DNA of 64,000 bases from Collybia mongolica (lineage: Eukaryota > Basidiomycota > Agaricomycetes > Agaricales > Clitocybaceae): NCBI GenBank assembly GCA_013420905.1, contig JAAXNY010000024.1, forward strand, positions 1-64,000, written 5' to 3'. Position numbers and translations under genes: made by a program. Each line of letters starts with the position of its first letter. Position 1 is the first letter of the stretch. Below the pieces are notes generated by a model that was given only the letters and a program-made list of their open reading frames with translations, did no database searches and was not told where the DNA came from. Positions 1 through 9,043 of this stretch are shown piece after piece.

Positions 1-1604
1 CCTGCATACACCAATAGTTCCCATGTAAGCGCGTACTTCACTGACATCTTTGCATGGTCCCCATCTTTCAACTACACCGATTCTATCTGTAGTAGGTTTT
101 CGTCCTTCATAGGTACATCTATGTCCTACCACTAGAATTTCACTTGCGCATAACATAGACTTATATCCTGAAAACGTTCCTCCAGAATACTTCATTCTCT
201 GTACGACGCGATTTACATTTGCATATGTTCCCAGAAGAAGCGCCTAACACCTGGAGCACCAGGTAGCTCTTCTTCTGTTCCGTCCGGCAGTTCGTAGCGC
301 GTTGCTGGACCGCGCACAGGTACATCATCAATGTAGGGTATTGTGACATGTGGTACCTCATCCTGTAGGATGTATGTGACATCATCATGAAATATTGGAA
401 CTGAATTCGTCCATCCCATAGGAAGTGTTACTAGTCTCAGCGCGCCAAACGGTGTTTGGAACGTGGTTAGATCGCGCGAGGTTTCTGCTAAAGGCCTCTC
501 ATCGTATCCTACATATAGATCCATCATTCCGCCACAAGCGCGCCCTGCGAAGTGTTCTGCTAGTTCTTCGGTAGCGGGTGGTAAGCCCGAGTGCGCTATT
601 GTGACTGCATTCAGCGGTTCTAGACTATGTACAATTCTAAGCTTCTTTCCTGGGCCTTTCTTTAATATGGTAAACCATCTAGACCTATATGATGAATTGG
701 ATCTCTCATAGACTCCTGCATCAATTTTAGTTTTGATGATTTTACAAACATCTTCATAGATCCCTGGTGGGATTCTAATGTTCCTTTCTGTCCACGGCGT
801 ATGTGGGACTACTGGTATCTCGACGGGAGGAAAATATTCCTTCTTAAAGCTACCGCGCTCACTATCATTCCAGGCAAAACCATCATTATGTTTGCACATA
901 AAGTCGTGGATTATATCCATCTCTTTAGGTTTTAAGAAGCTCTCTTCTTCGTGTACCCTTTGGAATTCCGCGCGCCTTTCCTCAGTATACCTTCCAGTTG
1001 GTTTAAACGGAGGCGGGTTAGGCGTTAGAACGGGTAGGGCCGCTAAAGGGTCACCCTTTATATCTCTGATAATTCTAAATTTATCCGGCAGGTCTGCCAG
1101 TGTTGGTTTTGTTTTCAAATGTACTGGTTTATACTTCTTTCCTACTAGCTGATCCATGGGCTCAATATTACACTTTTCACTTGTTGCAGTTCCAAGACCG
1201 CGCTCGTTGGTGCCAATTTGCCACCGCTTTAATTTACTTAAAGCTTTATCGATCATGGGCTGTTCTTGAGCGTATGTCATAGGTCTAGTGGGTGTACTTG
1301 CTGGGTCGCTGCTGTTCTGCTCGTAGTTTATTACTGGTCCATCGCGCTCATCTACGGAAGCCAAGTACGTGGCTAGTAATTCGCGTTCAGGTACTGTACT
1401 ATTCATGTTCACATCACTTCTAGACAAAAAGACATCTCTAAGTTCTTTGTGACCAAAATTCCGTTTATCAGTAGGGTGTCTATAACCCGTTATAATAAAG
1501 TTTCCGTTCTCATCTTCAGCAATTTCTACGGCTAGCTCTCCTTGATCACTTTGGATTAATTCATCGAAGGCCGAAAATCCTGCTCCGGTTGTCTTTTCAA
1601 CAGC
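1..1604 (-). pseudogene. Gypsy pol, N-terminal part of copy 1, frameshifted
   Basis: This is the start of a Ty3/Gypsy pol polyprotein, cut by the window edge. The pol frame is open from 1604 and overlaps the end of the protease ORF in the -1 frame. It shows the reverse-transcriptase core: a GMMDLYVGYDE segment (first catalytic Asp), LPMGWTNSVP, and the YIDD box before the frame breaks. One T is missing from the run at 218-220 compared with copy 2. The reading frame therefore stops at 213 and continues in another frame to base 1. The product would lack RNase H and integrase, so this copy is non-autonomous unless complemented. Confidence 0.85.
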
Positions 1605-2761
1605 TTAGGCGGTGATCCCTTTGCATGGGTAGGGATAGTACACCTTCGTCCCGTGTTAGGGTCCGTGATAGTGACTACTTGTCCCCCGTCCCGAGCATTT
1701 TTGATCTGACTTTCCGTGAGTGTATCAAATGGTCTCCCGAGCAATACTTTGTATGCGGGTGAATTTATGATATGTACTTGGAGGTAGATGGCCATGTCAT
1801 TAAACAAGAAAGGAACATTGCGCGCTAATCCCGCTGTTTTCTCAACTTGTTTATTAGCACTCTGCATGTGTATGACAATGTCCGGATCCCATGAAATATC
1901 TAAGTCTAAAGCCGTTTGTTTAGCCATTGATACTATTTGGGATCCCCCATCTAATAAAGATTCCTCCGTTCCTGCCCCATTTATTACTGGATATACTGCG
2001 TGCAAAGAGGCCGATTCTTTTGCTACATACAACTGTTTGGGCTCTTCCCCAGCTGGTAAAGATTCTAAATACTGTAGGACTGGGTCTCCGCATATTATAG
2101 ATCCCTTAGGTATTCCGCCGCGGTCATACTCCGAGATGAAGAAAGACTGGAATGGGATTGACTCTACTGGTAGCGCGTCATGCCGTAAGTAGTTATCATC
2201 AAGTTCCCAGTCCCCTCCAAAGGGTAAGACGTCTTCCTCATCTATTCCGTTTATTTGCAAGTTAGCGTCCCTTTGGGTGAGGGACTTACGTCTGGCAGTT
2301 ACAATATTCTTTATCCCATCTCTAATGGTTTTTGACGAGCCCATTAACTCTCCCGTGGTCAATGTGATAGGGTTGTCTAACACTTTAGCAATTATATCGC
2401 CACCTTTTAATTTTACTTCTATCGGGGACTTAGTTTCATAAGTCGGACCGCGCTTAGTGTTAAAATTAGGTAGCGGATCAACTGGTTCAGGGTTGCGTTC
2501 CGTTCTCCGGGGTATGTAGGGTACCACGGGCACATCAATGTAGGGTAATTCTTTTCGTACTGGAGACTTTACTGATGGTTCAACAAATTTTACTTTCTTT
2601 TTCCTAGGAGACGGCGCTACCAACTCCTCTTCGCAACTATCCCGACTACTCTCCGAATCGTTACTTTCTTGACGACTATTTCTGTTTTTATTTCGGTCCT
2701 CTGGCTGTCTCTTGGAACGCGACCTAGTCGTAGGTCTAGCGTGTTCCTTAGCCTCCTTCAT
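1556..2761 (-). CDS. Gypsy protease ORF (copy 1)
   Basis: A 401-aa ORF between gag and pol. The N-terminal third is highly charged (Arg/Lys/Ser/Glu-rich, disordered looking). The C-terminal part is a retropepsin-like domain with the active-site motif LLDGGS (a DGG variant of DSG/DTG) and the flap-distal motif VLLGRPF. It matures Gag and Pol. It lies in the -1 frame relative to gag, five bases after the gag stop, and a GGGTTTC slippery heptamer (2773-2779) would fuse Gag to it. The start ATG at 2761 lies inside that -1 frame, so reinitiation is an alternative. Relative to copy 2 it has a few substitutions and no break. Confidence 0.85.
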   Translation of the reverse strand: MKEAKEHARPTTRSRSKRQPEDRNKNRNSRQESNDSESSRDSCEEELVAPSPRKKKVKFVEPSVKSPVRKELPYIDVPVVPYIPRRTERNPEPVDPLPNFNTKRGPTYETKSPIEVKLKGGDIIAKVLDNPITLTTGELMGSSKTIRDGIKNIVTARRKSLTQRDANLQINGIDEEDVLPFGGDWELDDNYLRHDALPVESIPFQSFFISEYDRGGIPKGSIICGDPVLQYLESLPAGEEPKQLYVAKESASLHAVYPVINGAGTEESLLDGGSQIVSMAKQTALDLDISWDPDIVIHMQSANKQVEKTAGLARNVPFLFNDMAIYLQVHIINSPAYKVLLGRPFDTLTESQIKNARDGGQVVTITDPNTGRRCTIPTHAKGSPPKLLKRQPEQDFRPSMN

Positions 2762-2766
2762 CGGAC

Positions 2767-4278
2767 CTAATTGAAACCCGACTCTTTAACCTTGTTTTGG
2801 TTATTGAGTTCTGCTACCTGCCCTAATAAAGTACTCATTTGTGCTTGTAAGGCTACTATGTCAGGATTCGGCGCGCTCTTTGCCGTAGGATTATAGTTAT
2901 TATTTATATATTCCTGTTTCTGCATCTGAGGCGGTACTGGCAACGCAGTTTGCACGCTCTGTTGCCCTAACATTTGTTGCGCTTGAAATTGTGCCATTTG
3001 TGCCATTATGGCTTTCAAGGTTCCAATGTCGTTACTATTGTCTACTGCATTATGTGACTGCATAACGGACAATACTCCTGGAGCGGGTCCTTCCGTGACA
3101 TCTCCGTAATAAAGGGCCACTACCTTCTTTGAATGGAAGTGTTCCACTTTATCTTTCAATGATACCGTTTCTGGTTCTCTTGGAATATATGATCCGTCTG
3201 GTAAGCATACTCCTCCATTTGCGTTGGTTTTTATTTTCCCTTCCTCAAAATGTTTCTGTTTCTCGGGACAGGCCATTATGAAGTGTCCGGGTGTAAAACA
3301 GTAGTGACATTTATACGCATTTGGTCTTTGCGGTTGTCCTTCTTTAGGCTTTCCGTACTGATTCTGATACTGATGCTGCTGGGGTGCGCTATTCGTGGCA
3401 TGGTTCTGAACAGTTGCTTGTTGAAGCGCTTTCATTACATCCTCAAATCCACTCCTCGTATTCTTCTCATTTACTTGGAGACGGTCTAACAAATTAACTA
3501 TTTGTTGTTTTATTTCATCCATCTCTACTTTGATTTTGGGCGCTGCTGTTGCTGTTACGGACGTTATAAACGATCTATTTGTGTCTGGAATATTCATGTT
3601 GGCTACACCTTCAGAAATGCTGATTGCAGTTGCTATAACTTCCTCCAGATCGTACTGATCCCCTTTTCGTTGCGCGAGCGCGGCGGCTTCGGCAATAGTA
3701 TTAGGATCTGCTCGGTTGTTTGTAGCAATGGCTTGTCCTGCCTGTGTAGCATTAGACTGATTATTCCCTAGCAGGGTTAGCCTTCCTTGTACTTGGGATC
3801 TGAAGACTTCGTCTAGACACCCCAAGAACTTGGTAACTAATTCTCGGTTAGAGATAATAGGTGGCCTAACTCCCAAGAGTTTAATAGATTCTGCTTTGAA
3901 TTCACGCTTCAGCTTTTTCAGCGCGGCCTCATCGGTTACTCCAATACGTGGGTTGGCGCGACACACTGCTTCTAACTTGGCCACTGATCCTTCTACTTGA
4001 TCGAGTGCTTCCGGATAACTAGAGATCAACTCTGTCTTGAAATCCGTCCAAGTGCCTGTCTTATAGTGGTCTAATGCCCTCCACTCATTCTCTGATTGTA
4101 GGTCTGCGTATTTTCCTAACATTAACTTCTTTTCTTCATCATTTGTAATGTTACACTCCTTCCATAGGACCTCCATTCGCTCCAGAAACCGGATTAAACC
4201 TGTGGGCTCTTTTCCTTTGAATACTGGTGCATCACGGACGCCTGGTTGGGGCATATATTTACGAGGGGGTTCAGTCAT
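2767..4278 (-). CDS. Gypsy gag (copy 1)
   Basis: A 503-aa capsid/nucleocapsid protein with one CCHC zinc knuckle (C-x2-C-x4-H-x4-C, around CHYCFTPGHFIMAC), a retrotransposon Gag-type helical N-terminal half, and Gln/Asn-rich linkers. It packages the element RNA. The frame stays open for 116 codons upstream of the ATG (to a TAG at 4627-4629) with no other ATG. Either this ATG is the start, or a spliced or non-AUG start adds a basic, Ser/Pro-rich extension. The last codons carry the GGGTTTC slippery heptamer just before the TAG. Confidence 0.88.
   Translation of the reverse strand: MTEPPRKYMPQPGVRDAPVFKGKEPTGLIRFLERMEVLWKECNITNDEEKKLMLGKYADLQSENEWRALDHYKTGTWTDFKTELISSYPEALDQVEGSVAKLEAVCRANPRIGVTDEAALKKLKREFKAESIKLLGVRPPIISNRELVTKFLGCLDEVFRSQVQGRLTLLGNNQSNATQAGQAIATNNRADPNTIAEAAALAQRKGDQYDLEEVIATAISISEGVANMNIPDTNRSFITSVTATAAPKIKVEMDEIKQQIVNLLDRLQVNEKNTRSGFEDVMKALQQATVQNHATNSAPQQHQYQNQYGKPKEGQPQRPNAYKCHYCFTPGHFIMACPEKQKHFEEGKIKTNANGGVCLPDGSYIPREPETVSLKDKVEHFHSKKVVALYYGDVTEGPAPGVLSVMQSHNAVDNSNDIGTLKAIMAQMAQFQAQQMLGQQSVQTALPVPPQMQKQEYINNNYNPTAKSAPNPDIVALQAQMSTLLGQVAELNNQNKVKESGFN
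2773..2779 (-). promoter_or_regulatory. -1 ribosomal frameshift heptamer GGGTTTC, gag/protease (copy 1)
   Basis: In the gag frame it reads G GGT TTC, then AAT and the TAG stop. This fits X XXY YYZ. After a -1 slip the frame runs open through the protease ATG. A downstream structure was not modelled. Confidence 0.55.
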
Positions 4279-4715
4279 GATTACTGAACGGTTCTGAGTA
4301 GCTAACGAGTTCGGGTTTGCTACTGGGTTTACTACGGACGATCTTCCGCGCGCTACTGGTTTACTAGTAGTCGATATGTTTCCTAAGGGCTCTGGAGTTC
4401 TAAATACTTGCCTTGGTCCTGAAGATCCAAAGGCTGGTTGTGAAGATCCTCGTGTGCGCGCTCGCCTAGGAGGTGGTAACGACTCTGTTACTCCAGCGTT
4501 TTGCGAATTTTTAGTCTGCCGCGTTTTTGTAGCTACTTGTCTTGCAAGTGGCTGATTAGTTAGTCTGTTTGACGAGCTGGCTTGTGGGCGTGGCTCTTGA
4601 GACAGATTGACTAAACTTTCTCCGCTCTACTTCAATTTGTAGACGACGTTACTCGTCTTGGTATAATATTTTTCAAAGAAAGATGCTCTCTTTAGACTAT
4701 TCAAAAACTCTGAAC

Positions 4716-4733
4716 CCTCGCGGTGGGCTCCAG
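4716..4733 (-). other. Candidate primer-binding site, left element
   Basis: The minus strand reads TGGAGCCCACCGCGAGGG, starting two bases inside the LTR end. It begins TGG, as expected for pairing with a tRNA 3' CCA end. I could not assign the tRNA. Confidence 0.5.
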
Positions 4734-5003
4734 ATGAAAGGGGGCTCCTGGGCTATAAGTGCGCTGATGCTATGAAATGTAATCCCTTACACACACACAC
4801 CAAACTTAACAATCAACACACGAACAGTAGGAATCGCCTGTTTTGAGTTCGGGTTCAAGTGCTTAGAAGCACTAAGCTTTGAATAGTACTAGCCAAAGCC
4901 CTTTCCAATGATCTCTCGATGGGTTCAATTTAGACAAAAGCTTCAACACAGGTTCAAAAACCTGCTAGGTATATTTATAATATCTCTCGATCCAATAGAC
5001 TGA

Positions 5004-5147
5004 GTACCAAGTGTACGTTCAATTATTAGTGATCCCAAGCGGATCTATAAGTCCAAGCGACTTATCAAACAATACAGTGCCAAGTGCACTAAGGCCAAGT
5101 GCCTAGTAATTCCAACGGACAATACAGTACTAAGTTCCAAGTGAACT
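5004..5147 (-). repeat. Array of six mini-hairpins with constant CAAGY loop (left LTR)
   Basis: Six perfect small hairpins follow one another. Each has a different stem and the same five-base loop CAAGT or CAAGC (plus-strand reading). Stems are GTAC (5004-5016), GATCC (5031-5045), ATAAGTC (5047-5065), AGTGC (5076-5090), AGGC (5092-5104) and AGTTC (5133-5147). Different stems around a fixed loop suggest selection on RNA structure. The array lies 140-290 nt downstream of the inferred transcription start, in the 5' leader of the genomic RNA, where the loops would read RCTTG. Other hairpins flank it at 4949-4964, 4858-4873 and 5280-5295. Confidence 0.75.
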
Positions 5148-5317
5148 AAGTTTCTTTAATTCTGTGGTTCTCCAATCAATTCCAATCAAGACACGTTGAA
5201 GCAATCTGATCCTTAATTTGGGCACGCAATAGTGTTTTAACAAATGTGATTTGTATACTCTATAGTCGCGCGAAGTGGGGGCAAGATTCCTTGCCTTAGC
5301 GCTACTCATCTACAGTC

Positions 5318-5325
5318 TATTTATA
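5318..5325 (-). promoter_or_regulatory. TATA box of the left LTR
   Basis: The minus strand reads TATAAATA within the LTR. This is the best core-promoter candidate for the genomic RNA of the left element and puts transcription start near 5290, upstream of the hairpin-rich leader. Confidence 0.5.
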
Positions 5326-5950
5326 GTGTACAAACTAAATATCATACGGAATTGTAAATTTTACACGGAACCGCGCTCCCGCGCGCCAAGGATCTGTATT
5401 CAATGCTGATGCGTCCTCTACAACTTGGCGCGCGCGCCATGCGTGCCAATTATGCCGTTTACTGGTTACTTATCAAATATTGAAAGAGCTGGCTAAACTC
5501 TTATCAAGTCGCGACCGCGCGCTCCGTTATTTAAAACAGCGCGGCACTGTCATTTACTCCTCCTGATTGTCCCGGTTGCTATTCACGGGGTCCCGTCGCT
5601 TCCAGTAGTTAACACCAAGTACCCCTGACTAGGATCGGGTTGTGCAAGTCCCGAATTTACAATTACTTCTCCTATTAATGATGATCCCCGGACTAATGAT
5701 ATCATACTACAACGGTTACTTATGAACTAAGACACCGAGGTTGTAACCGGGCATGGTGAATAGGACTAATAATAGACCGTACTCATAGTCCTCTGTACTG
5801 ATAGTGTATTATCCATTAGACTAGTTCACTCTGATTAGCCGTCTTGGAGCTCGACTCTAATCCTTTATTACCGTTTACTTGGTTATTAGAAATGATACTA
5901 ATAGCCTTACTTGTCGACTTTACAAGTGCAAACAATTTCGGGCCCTATCA

Positions 5951-5960
5951 TCTCCCCCAT
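5951..5960 (-). other. Polypurine tract of the 14.2-kb Gypsy element
   Basis: The minus strand reads ATGGGGGAGA and abuts the LTR start TGATAGGG with no gap. This is where plus-strand DNA synthesis primes in LTR retroelements. Its presence here shows that the element internal region extends to 5951, and so includes the plus-strand genes between 6399 and 10413. Confidence 0.75.
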
Positions 5961-6398
5961 ACCACAAATGTAGACTGTCCTCAGTCTCTCTTTGCCGGCA
6001 TGTTGGTCCAATACTTCGGGTCTGCACGTGTCTAATCTTTCAGTACAAGGTTACAATGGTTCCGCTTTTAGACAGGTAGGCGCGCGATGTTGGGATCGAG
6101 CCCAGAGGTTTACTTCCCATCAGGATTGTGACAGTTATATATGGCTCCTGAGAGAATACTTGACATTCGGACATCGCTTTACAGATATTTCAGTCATCTG
6201 AACCTTTCTCTCGTTACGTTTCTGACACTTCAGCAAGAGATTGGTACTCCTGCTTGTCCTTTAGAACTTCGCAATGCAGGGTTGTGCGTTTTAAAAGCTC
6301 GCGCCCTTGCTAAGTTTTAGACAATTTGGACTTTATAGCCCATTTCTAAATTTCTTTGCTATTCGCATCGCTCAAACACTCCAACTTTTCTAAACCAA
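5961..6398 (+). promoter_or_regulatory. Upstream region of antisense cargo gene A
   Basis: This 438-bp stretch between the polypurine tract and the first ATG of gene A has no convincing ORF. It should hold the promoter of gene A. A TTTATAG sequence lies near 6332, about 65 bp before the ATG, but it is a weak TATA match. Confidence 0.35.
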
Positions 6399-8353
6399 AT
6401 GTCTTCTACTTCCACCTCTGCCATGGCTCGTGCCCTGCGCTTGCCTTCCGCGCTGTCCCTCTCGCTCTCCGCCGCGATTTTACCGACTGAGGGCCGTTCC
6501 CCCACTATGGTCTATGTGGACCAGCCGGTCCCCTCGTTTTCCGACCTCCTTGAAGATGCCGAGGGCGATGTCTTCGTCGCCATGGAGCAAGGGTGGATTA
6601 TTATGGCCGAGGAGCTCGCGCCCCGTATGGACCATCAGGGCCCCCTTGACCTCGACGAGTTGATTGACTTCATCGATCACTGCTCCATGCTCATCGTACG
6701 CCCATCTTTTACTTATTAAAACCTTTTACTTATTTACTGGTCTCAGGATGCCATCACTGGCGTGGTCCGTGGCGCGCGTTTTTCGCTGCCATATCCGGCT
6801 ATTCTCCTCCTGCGCGCGCTTCACCTTCAAGTGATGCGCATCCCAGTCGACGCGCGTGAGGCTTCGTGGTCTTCCTGGCGCATGGTCATATTGACTGACC
6901 TGGGCCACAATTCCATTCTTCTGGTAAGTGACTTGTTTACTTGTTTACTCTGCCTGCCCTTGTCAAGCTGACTACCTTTTACTTTAGGGCCAGGCTCCCA
7001 CTGTGGAGCAAGTCCTGGACCAGGTGGGGTCGTGCTTCGAGCGCGACAATGGTGAAAGTATCTTTCAGGATACTTTCCTCGTCCCTCCTCGCATGGTTGG
7101 CGCACCGCGCCATTACCATCAGTACCGGGACAGTTGGTCCGCCGCGCCCTTGCCGGCGCACTCCCCGGTCTTGGTACCAGCGGTTCGTCTAATACTGCTT
7201 TTTATTACTTTTCTTCTGTGGTTGACTTATTTCAATAGCCCCTCAAGCGGAAGCGTAACGAAGGGTCCAAGGGCAAAGGCCGCGCGGTTCCCCAGGTATA
7301 TACCATCCTTTACTTCACGGGTTTCACATTATTCCTGACTTGCTTTCAAAATTCTAGTCCGACATGTCGCGCGCCCAGGGGGCTGGCAGTGATGCCGCGC
7401 TGCGTCCCTTGGAAGCAGGTCCCGTATGTCTCTTTTCTCTTTTGAACTCATTTACTTTTACTCATTTTTATCTCCTTAGTCCTCTGGGCAGCCGCCGGTA
7501 AAGGTTGAGGTCCCCGAGCTCCGGCTCTTTGATGAAGAGATCGCGCGCCAGTTGGCTCAAGAGGGGTTCGCGGAGTTGTTACCTCCTGCGGCCCCTTCTC
7601 CTCGTCGGTCGCGTAAGACCACCCGTTCTAGGGATAGGGTTCAGGCGACACGCCGCAAGCACGCGCTGGTTCCCAACCGGGAGCTGACGCCGCTACAATC
7701 CCCTATTACCTCCCTGCTGGCTGACCTTGCGCCTCGGCGCTCTACCGTATGTTTATTACTCTTTTATTTCTTGTTACTGATCATTTTTACTAGGTGGGCT
7801 ATCCTTGCACGATGTGCGCCACCCGCGGCGACATTGAGTGCTCCTTCAACGGTTGGGGTAAACCGTGCATTGAATGCGCCACCGCCAAGAAGGGGAAGTG
7901 CAGCTTCAGTCTCACTCCCCGGAAGCGCGCTAGGCTTCGTGAGGATCTGGGGCCGATGCTTGGTGCGGGCATTTCTAGTAAGCCATTTTCTTTCTGTCTT
8001 TTTGTTTACTAATGATTTTACTTATTCTACTAGCGGTTGCTGAAGCCTATGCTCAGCTAGGCGACGCGGACTCTCTTGCCGCGGAGGTCATTCAGGCCGC
8101 TAACCGCACGCTTGAAATGCGCAACTCCTTGTTGGCGCGCATAGTTGGCACCATCGGTAAGTTGTACGAGGAGGAAGGCCTGGAGGGCCTTCAAAACCTC
8201 TTGCTGACTACGCCAGCCATGGAGAGCGCTCTCCTCTTCTACGTGGATTTCCAGAACCTCCCTTGGCCGCCCTTGGAGGAAGAAGCAGAGGTTGATGACG
8301 GTTCTTCGTCGTCAAGTTCCTCTTCGTCCGTGCCTGACAGCGAGGAGGAGTAG
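6399..8353 (+). CDS. Antisense cargo gene A: Zn2Cys6-like protein, 8 exons
   Basis: Predicted 520 aa. Exons are 6399-6695, 6747-6923, 6988-7182, 7239-7295, 7358-7423, 7480-7746, 7794-7977 and 8034-8353. All seven introns are 47-64 bp, GT..AG and rich in TTTACT. Exon 4 encodes a basic PLKRKRNEG segment, like a nuclear localisation signal. Exon 7 has six cysteines spaced C-x2-C-x7-C-x8-C-x2-C-x7-C, close to the fungal Zn2Cys6 DNA-binding cluster, followed by a basic TPRKRARLRED stretch. The C-terminus is acidic with a serine run and ends SEEE. I do not recognise the family. A nuclear DNA-binding role is inferred. The gene runs opposite to gag-pol inside the LTR element, so its introns are not spliced out of the element RNA. 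Confidence 0.75.
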
Positions 8354-8447
8354 CCACGCCGCGCCCCCCCCCCTATGTTTTTTTTTATCTACTTGTGTTT
8401 TCCCGGGCCCCTGTGCCCTTACATACTACTTATTCCCCCGCCTTTCG

Positions 8448-8478
8448 TTGGGCTTCAATTTTATTAATTGAAGTCCAA
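8448..8478. repeat. 13-bp stem hairpin downstream of gene A
   Basis: TTGGGCTTCAATT (8448-8460) pairs with AATTGAAGTCCAA (8466-8478) around a TTATT loop, with one G-T wobble. It sits about 95 bp after the stop of gene A. It is not required for eukaryotic termination, so its role is open. Confidence 0.5.
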
Positions 8479-8937
8479 CACATGTTTCTACATACAGTCC
8501 CCTGGACTATAAACAATACAATTGGTTTACCCGTTGTTCTATTGTCTTCATAAGAAAGCTTCCGCCCTTGCACCGGCTACTTAAGTTATAAATAGTACAG
8601 TTTAATTCTGGTGCAATTCTCTTGATCATTAAGACCGTGGCGCGATCACTGACTTTTTATAGACAATCTATTTCAATCCTTGTAACCTTGGTAGGTTTTT
8701 CCAAATCGATTTTGCTTATACCCATCTCCCCCTCAACACTGACAACAACTGTCCCAGTTGTCATGCGGACACTGCCGCGCTCCACATGAATTTTTACGGA
8801 GCTCCTTTTTTAATTGGGCCCAGCATTTCAATTAGGCACGCGTCTCGGACCTGTTCAGTTGAAATGTATAGATTTTTCTGGGGATAGAATGCGCGCAACG
8901 AATGAGAGACTGGGTAGCGCTTCTCTAGTCGTAGAGG

Positions 8938-8945
8938 TATAAAAA
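8938..8945 (+). promoter_or_regulatory. TATA box of cargo gene B
   Basis: TATAAAAA lies about 100 bp before the gene B ATG at 9044. With the usual 30-nt spacing, transcription would start near 8975 in a pyrimidine-rich stretch. Confidence 0.6.
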
Positions 8946-9043
8946 GGGCACTGGCTGTGCTTTTTGTCCCAAGACATCGCCCGACTCTATTATACTCTCT
9001 TTACAACGTTCTGGTTCGAAGAATCAATTTCCTCTGCATCATT

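Larger units (their letters stand above)
1..5950 (-). mobile_element. Second copy of the same Gypsy element, cut by the window edge
   Basis: Bases 1-5950 match 12999-18949 almost base for base. The offset is 12998 up to about 217 and 12999 after that, because copy 1 has lost one T at 218-220. The copy contains an LTR, leader, gag, protease and the first part of pol; the rest of pol and everything beyond lies left of the window. It shares the LTR 4736-5950 with the element to its right. This arrangement is typical of unequal recombination between LTRs, or of insertion into an LTR. Confidence 0.9.
4736..5950 (-). repeat. LTR shared by the two tandem Gypsy elements (1215 bp)
   Basis: On the minus strand it begins TGATAGGGCCC and ends GCCCCCTTTCA, so its ends are an imperfect inverted repeat with TG..CA termini. 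It is the 3' LTR of the 4736-18949 element, because a polypurine tract abuts it at 5951-5960. It is also the 5' LTR of the left element, because a candidate primer-binding site lies two bases beyond its other end. It contains a TATA box at 5318-5325 and the hairpin array at 5004-5147. Confidence 0.85.
8354..9043 (+). promoter_or_regulatory. Intergenic region between cargo genes A and B
   Basis: It contains the 3' end signals of gene A (C-run, T-run, hairpin at 8448-8478) and the promoter of gene B (TATA box at 8938-8945). I see no ORF that I would call a gene. Confidence 0.4.

Noticed and set aside
463..4100. Plus-strand ORFs opposite gag-pro-pol (for example 463-711, 778-1152, 1788-2192), also in copy 2
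   Set aside because: They are exact shadows of the Gypsy proteins, conserved only because the coding strand is conserved, and they show no domain or splice structure of their own.
5414..5445. GCGC-rich palindromes in the LTR as a possible origin or CRISPR-like repeat
   Set aside because: They are short, irregular and share the GCGC-rich style of the whole element; there is no spacer-repeat periodicity.
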